DNA of 10,153 nucleotides, from NCBI GenBank assembly GCA_900642245.1, contig CAAAJI010000563.1, forward strand, positions 1 through 10,153. Reading direction: 5' to 3'. The DNA comes from Fragilaria radians. Taxonomy: Eukaryota > Bacillariophyta > Fragilariophyceae > Fragilariales > Fragilariaceae. The position numbers and the translations under genes were made by a program. How positions within the stretch are numbered: the first letter of the stretch is position 1; each line of letters begins with the position of its first letter. Shown here in pieces: positions 1-8,366 of this stretch. The notes beneath the pieces are model-generated. The model worked only from the letters and a program-made list of their open reading frames with translations, was not told the DNA's origin and searched no databases.

Positions 1-432
1 TAAATTTCTGTAGAGAAATTTCACCAGAAAAGACTTGTACAAAGGAAAAGCTTGGTATCAAGATTGATTGAGTGGAGCTTAAACACCACAAACCAATGAC
101 AAATTGGAGCCAAATCTCCAGACACTTTGTTGTGTCATGTTTGATGACCATGGAATTGGTGGTCAGATTTGGAACGGACTCTGGGTGGAATGGGTGCCAA
201 TGTCACTGTTTTCTGAAAATATCCTAATCAATAAAGAGAATGAGCAGTCCCCAATGGAATTGATGTGAAAGAGGAGAACCAAAAGACTCAACAATCTCAG
301 AAGCTAAAGTCTAAGGAAGAGGAACTGTTTATTTTTGTGTGATATTCAAGGAATTGTGCAAATAATGTCTACAGATTTCTAAATTTGAAGACAATGGGAT
401 TTTGTATGTCAAAATTACCACTTGGAAAATGA
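1..432 (+). pseudogene. Ty1/copia integrase fragment, decayed, cut by window edge
   Basis: Remnant of a copia retrotransposon integrase, the enzyme that inserts element cDNA into the host genome. Three blocks in three frames line up in the order expected for this domain. The first, about 3-71, contains KLGIKID and ends at a TGA. The second, 83-268, begins TPQTNDKLEPNLQTL, where the E at 107-109 sits at the place of the catalytic Glu of the DDE triad (usual form TPQQN-x3-ER), and continues with NGLWVEW and ENILINKENEQSPMELM to a TGA. The third, about 313-432, contains YSRNCANNVYRFLNLKTMG, matching the GYxxNHAxDVYR segment that follows the core. There are at least two frameshifts and an in-frame stop at 340-342. 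The spacing between blocks two and three is shorter than usual, so a small deletion is likely. The first two Asp residues would lie left of the window. Recognition is by recalled family motifs, not by a search. Confidence 0.82.
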
Positions 433-1065
433 AAAAAAGAGAACGTGATAAAAGTCATGTCGTTAAGGCAATACAACGGTGTGGCTTGCAGAGGATGCAG
501 GGTTTGCGATGTAGTGTGCTGTGCATTATGCAATTTCCTTGCAGATATTACATAGAATACAAACGTAGCATTGCCCAATGTTAATTGAACCCTTTTAAAT
601 TACCTCATGACACAGGATTGTAACGTATTGCTTCTGTAGGTTGAAAATCATACTTGTACTCTCTTTTTTATTCCTATTTATAGTGGCTACGCGTACACGA
701 GAAGTATGGATTTGTGAATAACTGCATGACTTCTGTTGCTGTAAGAGACCTCATCTAAATATTTTTTGAAATGCTGATGAATCCATTATAGTTGAACATA
801 TCTATGACAAAGAGAAAGCGTGGGTGTAAATCCAGCATTTAATTGAAGCTGTCTAAGCCCTAGGCTATGATTCCCAATGTATGATACTTACGGAGAAAGC
901 ATGTACCATATCCTATGAACTGCGGTGAAAGTCTCTGATATTTTTGGTTACCAAAGCCCTCATAGGATTTAACGCTCCACCAACCGTAATCATTTTTTCT
1001 GATTTCAAAACCCTTACACCGCTTTCCGAAGTGCGAAACTCGTGAGAAACAAAAAGGTACTGAGC
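433..1065. other. Intergenic stretch upstream of the FkbM-type gene
   Basis: No coding region can be supported here. Copia similarity stops near 432; the linker and reverse transcriptase that should follow the integrase were not recognised, so the fragment is truncated. Short open frames exist on both strands (402-584 and 913-1101) but have no family features. A TATTTATAG motif lies near 674-682, almost 400 bases before the ATG, and is too distant to call a core promoter. The promoter of the downstream gene presumably lies in this stretch. Confidence 0.5.
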
Positions 1066-2127
1066 ATGCCTTACTTCAAAGGAATCGGAAACAATTTCCA
1101 AAATGTTACGCTATTGCTGTTAATCGTATCATGCATCTCCGCTAATTTTGTTTGGTATCTAGGTTTTGGTCATTTTACATTGTTGAATTACTTCGAAAGT
1201 CTAGCTTATAATGGCTTGACTGCTCCTAATCTGCAGCATCCTGTTAAGGCATTGGACTACGGGCACCAATATGTTGTGAACTGTGAAGACTATCTAAATG
1301 ACATAAACTATGATAGTGCTCGACACGTGAAGGCTACAAGGACAACGCCATCATTCCCGATGAAAGTGCATCGCATCAATCATGATAAAATCGTTTCAAA
1401 AGCAATCTCTAATAAGGGATGTTTTAATTGCGGAATTCTTACAGCTGCCATGAAATACCTAAAGGAAGATAGCAATTCAATATTCTTAGATATAGGCAGC
1501 AATGTTGGTCTATTTGCTCTCAACGCAGCTGCGATAGGACGTCAAGCTTTCGCCTTCGAACCACATAAGAAAAATTGGCTCAAGATATGTGGGACCTTAT
1601 TTCTCGGTAACAATGCTGTTCGGATAAAACCAAACTTAAAGCTCTTTGGCGTCGCACTCAGCAGAAATGGACCGAAGATCGTGAGGTATCACCAACGATA
1701 TGAAAGGAATCCATCTGCCATGATGATTAAATCACTAGACGACAATTCATCGCTAGAAACATTAAAATTGGGAATTGATTATGGCTGGGCAATCTCTTTA
1801 GATTCACTTCAAGATATTCTACCATTAGATCGGCCAGTTGTCCTTAAGGTTGATGTTGAGGGACATGAATGCGAGACTTTATCCGGAGCGTTGCAATACT
1901 TGAGAAAAGTAAACTTAACGGCTGCTTTCGTGGAGTTTAGAGGGAACACGTTGCAGAACTGCGACAAGCTCCAAAGTATATTGGAACTTTTCTTCTCAAA
2001 AGGGCTTCTACCGCATCAAATTCATGACAGTGAACAAGAATCAAGTTTGAATACAACCAAAATAATCCCAAGCTCCGAAACTTATTGGGAAGGTGATTAT
2101 CAGTTTTCAAAGGAAATCATCACATAA
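1066..2127 (+). CDS. FkbM-family SAM-dependent methyltransferase with N-terminal membrane anchor
   Basis: Predicted S-adenosylmethionine-dependent methyltransferase of the FkbM type. Known members O-methylate sugars and other small molecules; the substrate here cannot be inferred. The reading frame is uninterrupted. It opens after a TGA at 1000-1002 and also has a GTG at 1042, but the first ATG is at 1066, which a eukaryote would use, giving 353 residues. Residues 14-34 are hydrophobic (VTLLLLIVSC and following) after a short basic N-terminus, so a type II membrane protein of the ER or Golgi is likely, with the catalytic domain in the lumen. The SAM-binding motif FLDIGSNVG is at about 140-148, the acidic motif FEP at 164-166, and the FkbM signature LKVDVEGHECE at 260-270. 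A C-terminal beta strand, AAFVEFRG, follows. The N-terminal 100 residues outside the anchor and the last 50 are not recognised. No intron is visible. Family assignment is firm; location is inferred. Confidence 0.88.
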   Translation: MPYFKGIGNNFQNVTLLLLIVSCISANFVWYLGFGHFTLLNYFESLAYNGLTAPNLQHPVKALDYGHQYVVNCEDYLNDINYDSARHVKATRTTPSFPMKVHRINHDKIVSKAISNKGCFNCGILTAAMKYLKEDSNSIFLDIGSNVGLFALNAAAIGRQAFAFEPHKKNWLKICGTLFLGNNAVRIKPNLKLFGVALSRNGPKIVRYHQRYERNPSAMMIKSLDDNSSLETLKLGIDYGWAISLDSLQDILPLDRPVVLKVDVEGHECETLSGALQYLRKVNLTAAFVEFRGNTLQNCDKLQSILELFFSKGLLPHQIHDSEQESSLNTTKIIPSSETYWEGDYQFSKEIIT

Positions 2128-3414
2128 TCTCCTCAAAATAGGACGAAAAAGACAAGATATTCTAAGTTTGTGTTTCGCTCATGACTGAATCATGTTTTCA
2201 ATATCACCACTGTTGTTGCGGTATGGGAAGCTTCAAAAATGTGAAAATAATACCAAATCTATCCGACAGAAAGATTGCAGCAATTTCGTTATTGAGGACC
2301 ACATGCTTATGATCAAGATCTATGCTGTCCGAAATCTGATATCAAACCTACAGCCATCTGTTAAACTCACAAAGCTAGACGTGATTCAGAAGACACAACA
2401 CTCAAAGTTGGCAGGACAATTGCAACCAAATGCAGAGGTCGTGCCTGGAATCTAGTGTTAAATTCCATTAAGTTGTTTTGAAGATCTATCTGTATAGATT
2501 TCAAAGGGATTTTTGTAATTTGGGTAAAGTCATCGCTTGTCCTCTGTAGTTGATCGTTCCAAGTAAATTGCACATCATTTTTTGGATTGATAAATCAAAA
2601 GACTTCCTTCGTTATCGTAATCTGTTAAGCTCGGTATTCAATAGTTTGTGGCAAGTTGTTACATTCAGTTACAACAAAATTCAGACAAGCTATGGAAGAA
2701 GCACCATGACATTTTCGAATCCATGCAATTCGCATATCTGTGAACAACAGATTTACTGTAATCAATTTACTAACTCCTAAATATATCGAATAAGAATGGC
2801 TGAAGGAAAATCGATCTCATGATGTATAGTATGGGGTACCTTCATTTGATGACTAACACTTACGCCATATCTACTTCTTCTGTCAATGAAGGTTACCATT
2901 CGCTCTCTTCCGTCTATAAGTGCATAAACTATTGGTCATTTTCCATCATACGATTTTGTAGTAACTCAACACTTTGATGTTCTACTCGCAGTATCCCTTC
3001 GATCCACGAAACATCAAAGCCCTGATTCAAATTGAATGAGTAAAAACGTAAGGAATAACCATACGCTCTACAATATAGTCTGCTAAAGAATTATTTTATA
3101 ATTCGAGTTTAACGTGCTACAAAAATCAATATCGAATTCATCATGAAAGAATATTCAATGCATGAAAGTGACCATATGGAGCAATCCTTTTATCATCTAT
3201 CTCATGGATACTTCAATCCTTTTTTCTATGTCATTCAAACTGAAGTCGGTACATTCAAGAAGGTTGGAACCTATAGTGGGTGTTCAAAGAATCTCAACAT
3301 TGGACTGAAAAATTATTTTCGCGATTTAATCAAGAGCAATAAATTGAATGATGGATTATGATAATCGCATCTTCTTTTTTTGTGATATGATGGTGTGCCA
3401 CAATCTTAATTTCC
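2128..3414. other. Long intergenic region without a supportable gene
   Basis: This 1.3 kb stretch has several short open frames: 2192-2455 (87 codons), 2550-2780 (76 codons) and 3143-3361 (72 codons) on +, and a 53-codon stop-free run at 2929-3090 on -. None shows a recognisable domain, and none is longer than chance allows in AT-rich DNA. The 3143-3361 frame starts with ATG and ends 53 bases before the PDCD5 stop on the other strand, so it would be convergent with it. It is the least unlikely small gene, but nothing more supports it. I saw no copia motifs, tRNA or repeats here. Confidence 0.5.
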
Positions 3415-3962
3415 TTACATTAGGTCATCATCGTCGTCGTCATCGGAATCAAATGCATACTTCTTTCTTTGAATACTTATCTTACTACTGGCGACAGAAC
3501 TTTGCTGAGCTCCCAATCCCTCAAGCATTTCGATAAGGCGCCCTTCATTAATCCTTCCTGGGAGCTTTCCTTGAATGGCCATGGATGCAATCAGATTTTC
3601 TACCGCGGTCGCTTTGTCTGCTTTCACCAACTGAAACATCAAAATACACTTTGGTTAGTCTTATGGCACTGCGAGGTGCATCGATCATGAACACATGCGC
3701 ATTCTCATTTTACCATAGCTTGTTTATAGAGTCAAAAGTTGGACAATATCAAATGGAAATGTCTTACCTTAATGCGCCTAAGTCTTTCAAGGGCATCAGG
3801 AGTGAGGGCTTGTTGCAAGATTGCCTCCTTTTCAGCCTGTCGTTGCTGAACTTGAACATCGTTCTCAGACTGTGAATTAGATCCCTTTGGATCTGTCGTT
3901 GTGAAGCCATCGGGTAAGTTAGTTGCATCAACCCTGGCCGGCTTAAGATCAGAATTATTCAT
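3415..3962 (-). CDS. PDCD5: PDCD5 family protein (programmed cell death 5 / TFAR19), two exons
   Basis: PDCD5 proteins are small, conserved, DNA-binding helical-bundle proteins of archaea and eukaryotes. In animals they are nuclear and cytosolic and are linked to apoptosis and to the TRiC chaperonin; the role in a microalga is unknown. Exon 1 is 3962-3768 (65 codons from the ATG at 3962-3960) and exon 2 is 3630-3415 (71 codons plus stop), joined in phase 0 to give 136 residues. The diverged N-terminal part leads into a charged helix with QQRQAEKEAILQQALTPDA at about 39-57 and ALERLRRIK at the exon end. Exon 2 opens with LVKADKATAVENLIASMA, matching the most conserved PDCD5 segment (LVKPEKTKAVENY in human), then GRINEGRLIEML, IQRKKYAFDSD and an acidic tail of seven Asp. 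The length fits the family (about 125 in human). An upstream in-frame TTG at 3974 is not needed. Divergent from the 4229 gene, 266 bp apart. Confidence 0.95.
3631..3767 (-). other. Spliceosomal intron of PDCD5 (137 nt)
   Basis: Read on the minus strand, the donor is AAG|GTAAGA and the acceptor is TTTCAG|TTG, both canonical GT-AG. A branch-site-like ACTAAC lies at 3659-3654, about 22 nt before the acceptor. Removing these 137 nt joins RLRRIK to LVKADK in phase 0, exactly where PDCD5 proteins are continuous. Reading through instead runs off into unrelated sequence. Confidence 0.93.
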
Positions 3963-4228
3963 TGTTTCTGTCAAACTCTATCGATACTGAAAAAGATATT
4001 GGGGGACTCCTTATTAGGGAGGGCAATAAATGGCAATAAATTCACTAACGATAAGCTGGAGCCAAATAATCAAGTGAAATGGCATAGTAGTCTAGTAAAC
4101 ACTACGAGTAATGATGATTACTATTTCATTGGCCAGACCTCGTAATCGTGGAAAACCCCCGTCTTGACATACGAGTCAACACAAGTTTAACTCTTTTGGA
4201 AGGCATAAAAATATCTTTTAAGTGATAA
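3963..4228. promoter_or_regulatory. Divergent intergenic region between PDCD5 and the 4229 gene
   Basis: These 266 bases separate two start codons that face away from each other, so both promoters must lie here or overlap the 5' ends. No clear TATA box was fixed. A perfect tandem duplication of the 10-mer GGCAATAAAT sits at 4022-4041. The core GGCAATAAA also recurs inside the 4229 gene, near 4474-4482. Whether the repeat has a regulatory role is unknown. Confidence 0.5.
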
Positions 4229-4885
4229 ATGGGTGAACATTGTCTATTTGCTGACGATGATGACCAGCACATCGCCACAGTTCGAGTAAATGAGCTTCGC
4301 GGGGGAAAGCTCGGTGACGACTGCTCGACCTCTTTGGAAGCACCAAAGGATTTAGAAGAGACAATGTGGAATCTTCGCAACATTTATCTTTCAATTGACT
4401 TTGATATCTTATTATGGGACTCTCTCTTTTCGTGCTTTTTAATTTCGAAATCCAGTACACCCTCAAATGATGGCAATAAAATCAATCATGAATGTTTTGA
4501 AAAATGGAACAATGATTCGCCTTTCTTGTATTCAAATAGAAATCAAAATTCCATGTTGAGTTTAGCGACAGTCTTGAAGTTTTTAGACATTCCAACGGAA
4601 GACATTTCCATGAATTATCTTACTTTGTTTCCTGCATCAAAGGGAATGTTATGTCTACAAATGGATCATCCTCAAACGCATGATGATCTCCTGCAATGTT
4701 TGACGAATGCATTGTGGCACGTCAGCTTTGAACTACACACACAACTTGTAGCCCAAAGAGCACTTTCAGTCCACGATCAGATTCATTTATTGAATGCCGC
4801 TATAAATGGCCTTACCGAGCTAAATCAGCTACAGTTACAAAGAAGCATACCACGATTTCTTGTCAGCCGTCAAGATGAGGAATAA
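4229..4885 (+). CDS. Hypothetical protein, 218 residues, family not recognised
   Basis: Intact open frame of 218 codons with an ATG directly preceded by an in-frame TAA (4226-4228), so the start is well fixed unless there is an upstream exon. I do not recognise the family. The N-terminus carries the acidic run ADDDDQ at 8-13. Residues 41-73 look like a hydrophobic helix (LRNIYLSIDFDILLWDSLF) without a clear membrane segment. Residues 78-108 are Asn/Ser-rich and low in complexity, probably a flexible insert. The C-terminal part, about 110-205, reads as helical and is the best-structured region (LLQCLTNALWHVSFELHTQL, then a Gln/Leu-rich stretch to 205). No signal peptide, catalytic motif or zinc site is visible. 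It lies head-to-head with PDCD5, 266 bp apart. Length and clean frame among heavily broken neighbours argue that it is a real host gene. Confidence 0.7.
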   Translation: MGEHCLFADDDDQHIATVRVNELRGGKLGDDCSTSLEAPKDLEETMWNLRNIYLSIDFDILLWDSLFSCFLISKSSTPSNDGNKINHECFEKWNNDSPFLYSNRNQNSMLSLATVLKFLDIPTEDISMNYLTLFPASKGMLCLQMDHPQTHDDLLQCLTNALWHVSFELHTQLVAQRALSVHDQIHLLNAAINGLTELNQLQLQRSIPRFLVSRQDEE

Positions 4886-5559
4886 ATGATCGATCGCGGT
4901 GCAAAGCATAAAACGAACATCCTAAATAATTGCACAGCATGTGTTTTGCCCTATGCTATTCAACGTGTTCATTCGCAAACCAACGCTTGACATGGTCAAG
5001 TTGCCTAGGCATTGTTCTTGAGCATGCAGATAGTAGATACTGAAAAAACTGCATCTCACTTTTAAAATCCCAGTCTCAAGGAGTAATCCATGTTTTTCCG
5101 GTCATTGATCTTGTTCAGACTATTGATGCCACCGTTTGTATCTATGATCATACTCGGGGATCCGCCAGTGTCTCAACAACCACAGCAGCAATTGTAACAT
5201 GTTTCATATGGCTATGGCTTCATATGCTCCATAACTAAAATATTTATTGGTAAAAACTATATTTTCACTTAACATAGCGTTATTCTTTTAAGCTAAGTTC
5301 GAATATTCACCAGATCAAGCAAGTGACTAGATGGATAGTGCCATATTCGCCTTAAGAAGGTAACCCTACATTAGAACCATAGGGTATTCATTTGAATATA
5401 CATTATACTATAGTGGTTTCTACCATATAAATCACGATGTAATCCCTCTTCAAACCATGACATTATTTTGATTGATTCAATAAGCTAGTCCAATAGTTGA
5501 TTGCTTACCAACCCAACTAAACCGTAAACAAACATTGGATAAGACATGTTATAAAGTAC
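4886..5559. other. Intergenic; may hold the rest of an LTR
   Basis: No gene or recognisable transposon domain was found. The part next to 5560 may be the remainder of the minus-strand element's 3' LTR, whose homology to the other LTR copy can only be followed to about 5560. Its outer end (expected to finish in CA on the minus strand) and any target-site duplication could not be fixed. The DNA is strongly AT-rich. Confidence 0.4.
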
Positions 5560-5732
5560 ATATAACATGAATTCTAATTGCTTATTGGAACTAATCAACT
5601 ACTTCTTATTCCGGGTTATCACCGCTAGTAGACAATCTAATTCTCGCTCAATCATTTCTTGCTCACAATTGAATAGTTAACTTCAGAAGTGTTAGTTGCA
5701 ACTCTTGGGATGTAAGTGATCCCTTCTTAACG
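5560..5732 (-). repeat. 3' LTR remnant of the minus-strand copia element
   Basis: Aligns in direct orientation with 7000-7173. Shared blocks read on + include TTGCTCACA, TTAACTTCAG/GTAACTTCAG, GATGTAAG/GAATGTAAG, CTTCTTAAC/CTTCCTAAC and CTTATTCCGGGT/CTTATCCCGGGT. Its start, at 5732 on the minus strand, lies directly after the purine run GATAGGAAGGG (5743-5733). That run has the position and composition of the polypurine tract that primes plus-strand synthesis and marks the LTR boundary. The far end of the LTR is not resolved. Confidence 0.7.
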
Positions 5733-5743
5733 CCCTTCCTATC
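5733..5743 (-). other. Putative polypurine tract next to the 3' LTR
   Basis: Minus-strand GATAGGAAGGG is an all-purine run apart from one T. It lies about 60 nt after the RNase H end and directly before the LTR start, where LTR retrotransposons carry the tract that primes second-strand DNA synthesis. The position is convincing; the run is short and degenerate. Confidence 0.5.
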
Positions 5744-6900
5744 ACGTACCATTCGATCCTTTCACCACTTTCCAGCAAACTTCAAAATATGTCAATGTAA
5801 GGTGCCTTATTCACATTTTACTATTGTGAACACCTGTCAACACAAAAATAATCTTGATAAGCCATCTTCCACACGCTCACAAATAAGGTGGTACCGGATA
5901 TTGATATGCTTCGCACAAACTCTTGAGATCGAATTCTCAGCCATGAAAATGTTGTATGCTTTCACGATGATTGGCAACTTCACCCAAATTCCTAAGATGA
6001 TAGTGCACAATTGCCACATATTGCACTTCACTACCTGACAAAGTGACGTCTTTCTTGTCCTTTGGCCTTCAATAGATTGGAACTTAACACCAACAATTAG
6101 ATGATGAATCCTGTCATGTGTATTTGATTCTCTGAATCTCCAGACCATTCACTATATCTACACACCACAAAGCGTCCAATCTCCTTCTTCTTTCTATGGT
6201 TCCATCTTTAAACAGAATAACTTAGTACATTTCCGCATATACCTCTAGAGTGGCGCCAACCATGCACTTAGCTCTCCCGCGACATTTTCAATATCTGGTT
6301 GTAATTGCTGGATTAAGTAGAGCAAAATTCTAGCGCCTGATCTGCATCTTGATTGCATACTTGTCTCAATGCCTTCCATTTTGTTGAAAATCTCACAAAT
6401 AATTGAAACGAGGTGTTCCAGGAATGATGTAGAAATGCAATCTACTGATGATTGCCAATCTGCTTTTTCAGATCATAAGGCAGATGAGGTTGTATGATCC
6501 AATCCATTCCTTGATCACTTTGCTGAACTATCTTGCAACTCATTTAGTTGGTGAGGTAATTAAAGCATAGAATCGTGACTTTTTAACACGTAATCGCCAC
6601 TGACCTCATCAATTGCCTCGCCATTCCGAGTAGAGAAGCAATCATCAGTATTGATTGCTATCATCACCATTCCAAGGGAGTTATGCTTTGTCCAAAAGGG
6701 CAGATTACTTCGTACAGATTTCCATGCATAAATGTAGTTTCAACATCAATTATTATGATCTTAAGATTCCATACAAGTTATCCACTATAAGGCTTGAGAT
6801 CATCACAGCATTTACAACCGGGGTGAAATTATTATTGAGGTCAATCCTTGGGACTTGGCTGTATCCACAGGTCACCAATTGGTCACCAAACTTGGACAAA
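5744..6900 (-). pseudogene. Ty1/copia reverse transcriptase and RNase H, decayed
   Basis: Remnant of the replication enzymes of a copia element. Reading down the minus strand: LVTCGYSQVPRIDLNNNF and PVVNAV (about 6875-6800) match the RT start (GYSQIPGVDF). DVETTFMHGNLYE (6747 downward) carries the first catalytic Asp. VMIAINTDDCF (6667-6633) is the YVDD box, changed to NTDD. SCKIVQQSDQGM and QPHLPYDLKK follow, then PGTPRFN and LLYLIQQLQPDIENVAGEL (about 6330-6265). RNase H begins at YSEWSGDSENQ near 6150, where the first Asp of SDWAGD reads Glu. It continues with KLPIIVKAYN, IFMAEN, AKHINIRYHL and RVEDG (5960-5850), and ends near YIDIF, the ADIFTK motif. About 75 codons between the first Asp motif and the YVDD box are missing. 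Several stops and frame changes break the protein, so it cannot be active. Confidence 0.88.
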
Positions 6901-6999
6901 CCTTAAAAAAATGCTGTATTTACTTGTTAATGACCACATATCTTAAAAGAAGGGGTTATCTAGAACCTTTTGCTTCAAAGTGTTGAAAGAACCTCTTCA

Positions 7000-7173
7000 G
7001 GTTAGTTGTAATTCATTATTTGAAATAAATTGTTATTTCTTATCCCGGGTGATAACCTCAAAATAAGTGATCTAGGTCTTGCTAAATCATTACGTATTTG
7101 TTGCTCACAGTCAAATAGGTAACTTCAGGCATGTTATTCACAACCCATTGAATGTAAGCTATCCTTCCTAACA
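7000..7173 (-). repeat. 5' LTR remnant of the minus-strand copia element
   Basis: Direct-orientation partner of 5560-5732, starting on the minus strand with TGTTAGGAAGG, the TG expected at an LTR edge. Homology fades near 7000. Read on, the minus strand then passes through about 100 bases without clear identity and enters RT near 6890. No tRNA primer-binding site was seen, which fits a deletion starting inside or just after the LTR. Flanking sequence above 7173 shows no copia similarity on this strand. Confidence 0.65.
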
Positions 7174-7869
7174 AAATCCCATAAGATGGCATTGATCGAC
7201 GAAATCTAAAGCATTTAAGATCAACAATTGGCTGCCTAAAGCCGATACTTGCATTGGGAACCAGAGGTTAGTAACCAACTACAACCAGTTACAGCCTAGG
7301 TGAGGGTAGGGCTTGAGCATATCTTCAAAAATCGACCATCGAAAGCTATTCAACTGCAGAAATGAAATATAACAATGACGAATCAGAATCCTGTAACATA
7401 TCCTTAAATGAATCTTTCTTGCTGAAAACTAGCTATAAGGCAGTTCAGAATATCGCCTTAAATAGAAATGGCGTAAATGAAGAAATGAAAGAAGCAAATC
7501 AAGTGAAAGATTCTAAATGAAGTGAACGTATGCATCACATTTCCAAACTTAAAGCATAATTTCCTAAATATAAGGCTTTCAAAGTCCACACCTCTAATTG
7601 AGGAAGAATCTCAAACGACACTTGAATTCTGGTTAATGCATGAAAAATACAATGAGGTAATGGGCATATCATAACTGACATGTTTGAAATGAATGTCTTG
7701 CTAGTCTCTACAATTTTGAATCGAAAAGAAGATTTGATATGACAAAATCCTTAAAAGCGAAGCTGACACATCAAGTTACTGAATGATAACCAGCCGGGTC
7801 CAAAGCAAACATTTAAATTTGGGATCGAAAAGGAGACTGTAATCCATTTCGATAATGCCCTTCCCGTAC
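7174..7869. other. Unassigned stretch, possible faint RT trace
   Basis: No intact gene is visible. Near 7545-7575 the plus strand reads LKHNFLNI, similar to the KHxFLGM motif of copia RT. It lies a plausible distance (about 100 codons) before the firm RT block at 7885, so the plus-strand element may begin here. The match is too short to rely on. The rest, including 7190-7540, shows nothing recognisable. Confidence 0.35.
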
Positions 7870-8310
7870 CTCAATGGTTCGAAATTAATTTCATTTTTTC
7901 GAGGAAGCGTTATGGATGCTACCCAATTTTGAACCATTACTGTGACTATAATATTCTAAATCAAGTTGATTGCACTAGAATGATGAAATTTCTGAGATAG
8001 ACTAGTAAGCACCAAGTAATGCTCAGAGCAGAAGGGTCTAAAATTGCTTGTGAATCCATCACTTGTAGTTCATTAGGAGTGACTATAGCAATGGGAATTA
8101 GCGCAATAATATCCATCAGTCAAAAACAAAAATTAAGCTCATCAAAGATCTACGACAGCTGAGTTTATATCGCTATTAGGAACAAAAAGATTTTTAGAAG
8201 CTCAAGGTTATGGTATCACAAGGAGGGTTGTTTTCTGTTACTTTGTCAAAAAGTAAAAATGAAAGCTGCTTGAAGAAATACAAGGTAAGGCAGGAGAGGA
8301 AAGGGATGAT
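7870..8310 (+). pseudogene. Ty1/copia RT C-terminus and RNase H fragment, decayed
   Basis: Plus-strand remnant of the 3' coding end of a copia element of a different type from the minus-strand one. INFIFSRKRY (from about 7884) corresponds to the KLLFLSKRARPD segment. QVDCTRMMKFLR (7962-7997) and MLRAEGSK follow. LVNPSLVVH (8047-8073) matches YVDASFAVH, with the first RNase H Asp now Asn. GVTIAMGISAIISISQKQKL (8076-8135) matches the SHTGVTMTMGKGAI segment. TTAEFISLLGTKRFLEAQGY (about 8152-8211) carries the conserved Glu (8161-8163). The third catalytic motif, QDN, is not recognisable and similarity fades near 8310. Stops at 7998, 8074, 8160 and 8254 and several frame changes make it non-functional. 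No LTR follows it. Assignment rests on recalled motifs. Confidence 0.8.
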
Positions 8311-8366
8311 GTCCGAAACGTCATTGGTAAAAGGTCAATAGCTTGTTGATGCAAAAATGGATGTGA

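Larger units (their letters stand above)
5560..7173 (-). mobile_element. Internally deleted Ty1/copia LTR retrotransposon remnant
   Basis: On the minus strand the order is LTR remnant (7173 down to about 7000), reverse transcriptase, RNase H, polypurine tract, LTR remnant (5732 down to about 5560). That is the 3' half of a copia element still bracketed by two related terminal sequences. Gag, protease and integrase are missing between the 5' LTR piece and RT, so the copy is a large deletion derivative. The LTR copies differ at roughly a third of positions by eye and the coding part is full of stops and shifts, which points to an old insertion. RT and RNase H motifs are of the diatom/oomycete copia type. 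Confidence 0.8.

Noticed and set aside
1042..1065. GTG start that would lengthen the FkbM protein to 361 residues
   Set aside because: The gene is eukaryotic and the first ATG in the frame is at 1066, directly before the basic N-terminus and membrane anchor.
2929..3090. 53-codon stop-free run on the minus strand with protein-like composition
   Set aside because: No ATG near its start, no recognised family and no neighbouring exons or splice sites that could be supported.
3143..3361. 72-codon ATG frame as a small gene
   Set aside because: No domain, no context and a length within chance for AT-rich DNA; noted only in the gap description.
3585..3875. 96-codon plus-strand frame over PDCD5
   Set aside because: It is antisense to two well-supported PDCD5 exons and the intron.
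5802..6038. 78-codon plus-strand frame
   Set aside because: Antisense to the RNase H remnant, whose motifs (IFMAEN, KHINIRYH) are on the minus strand.
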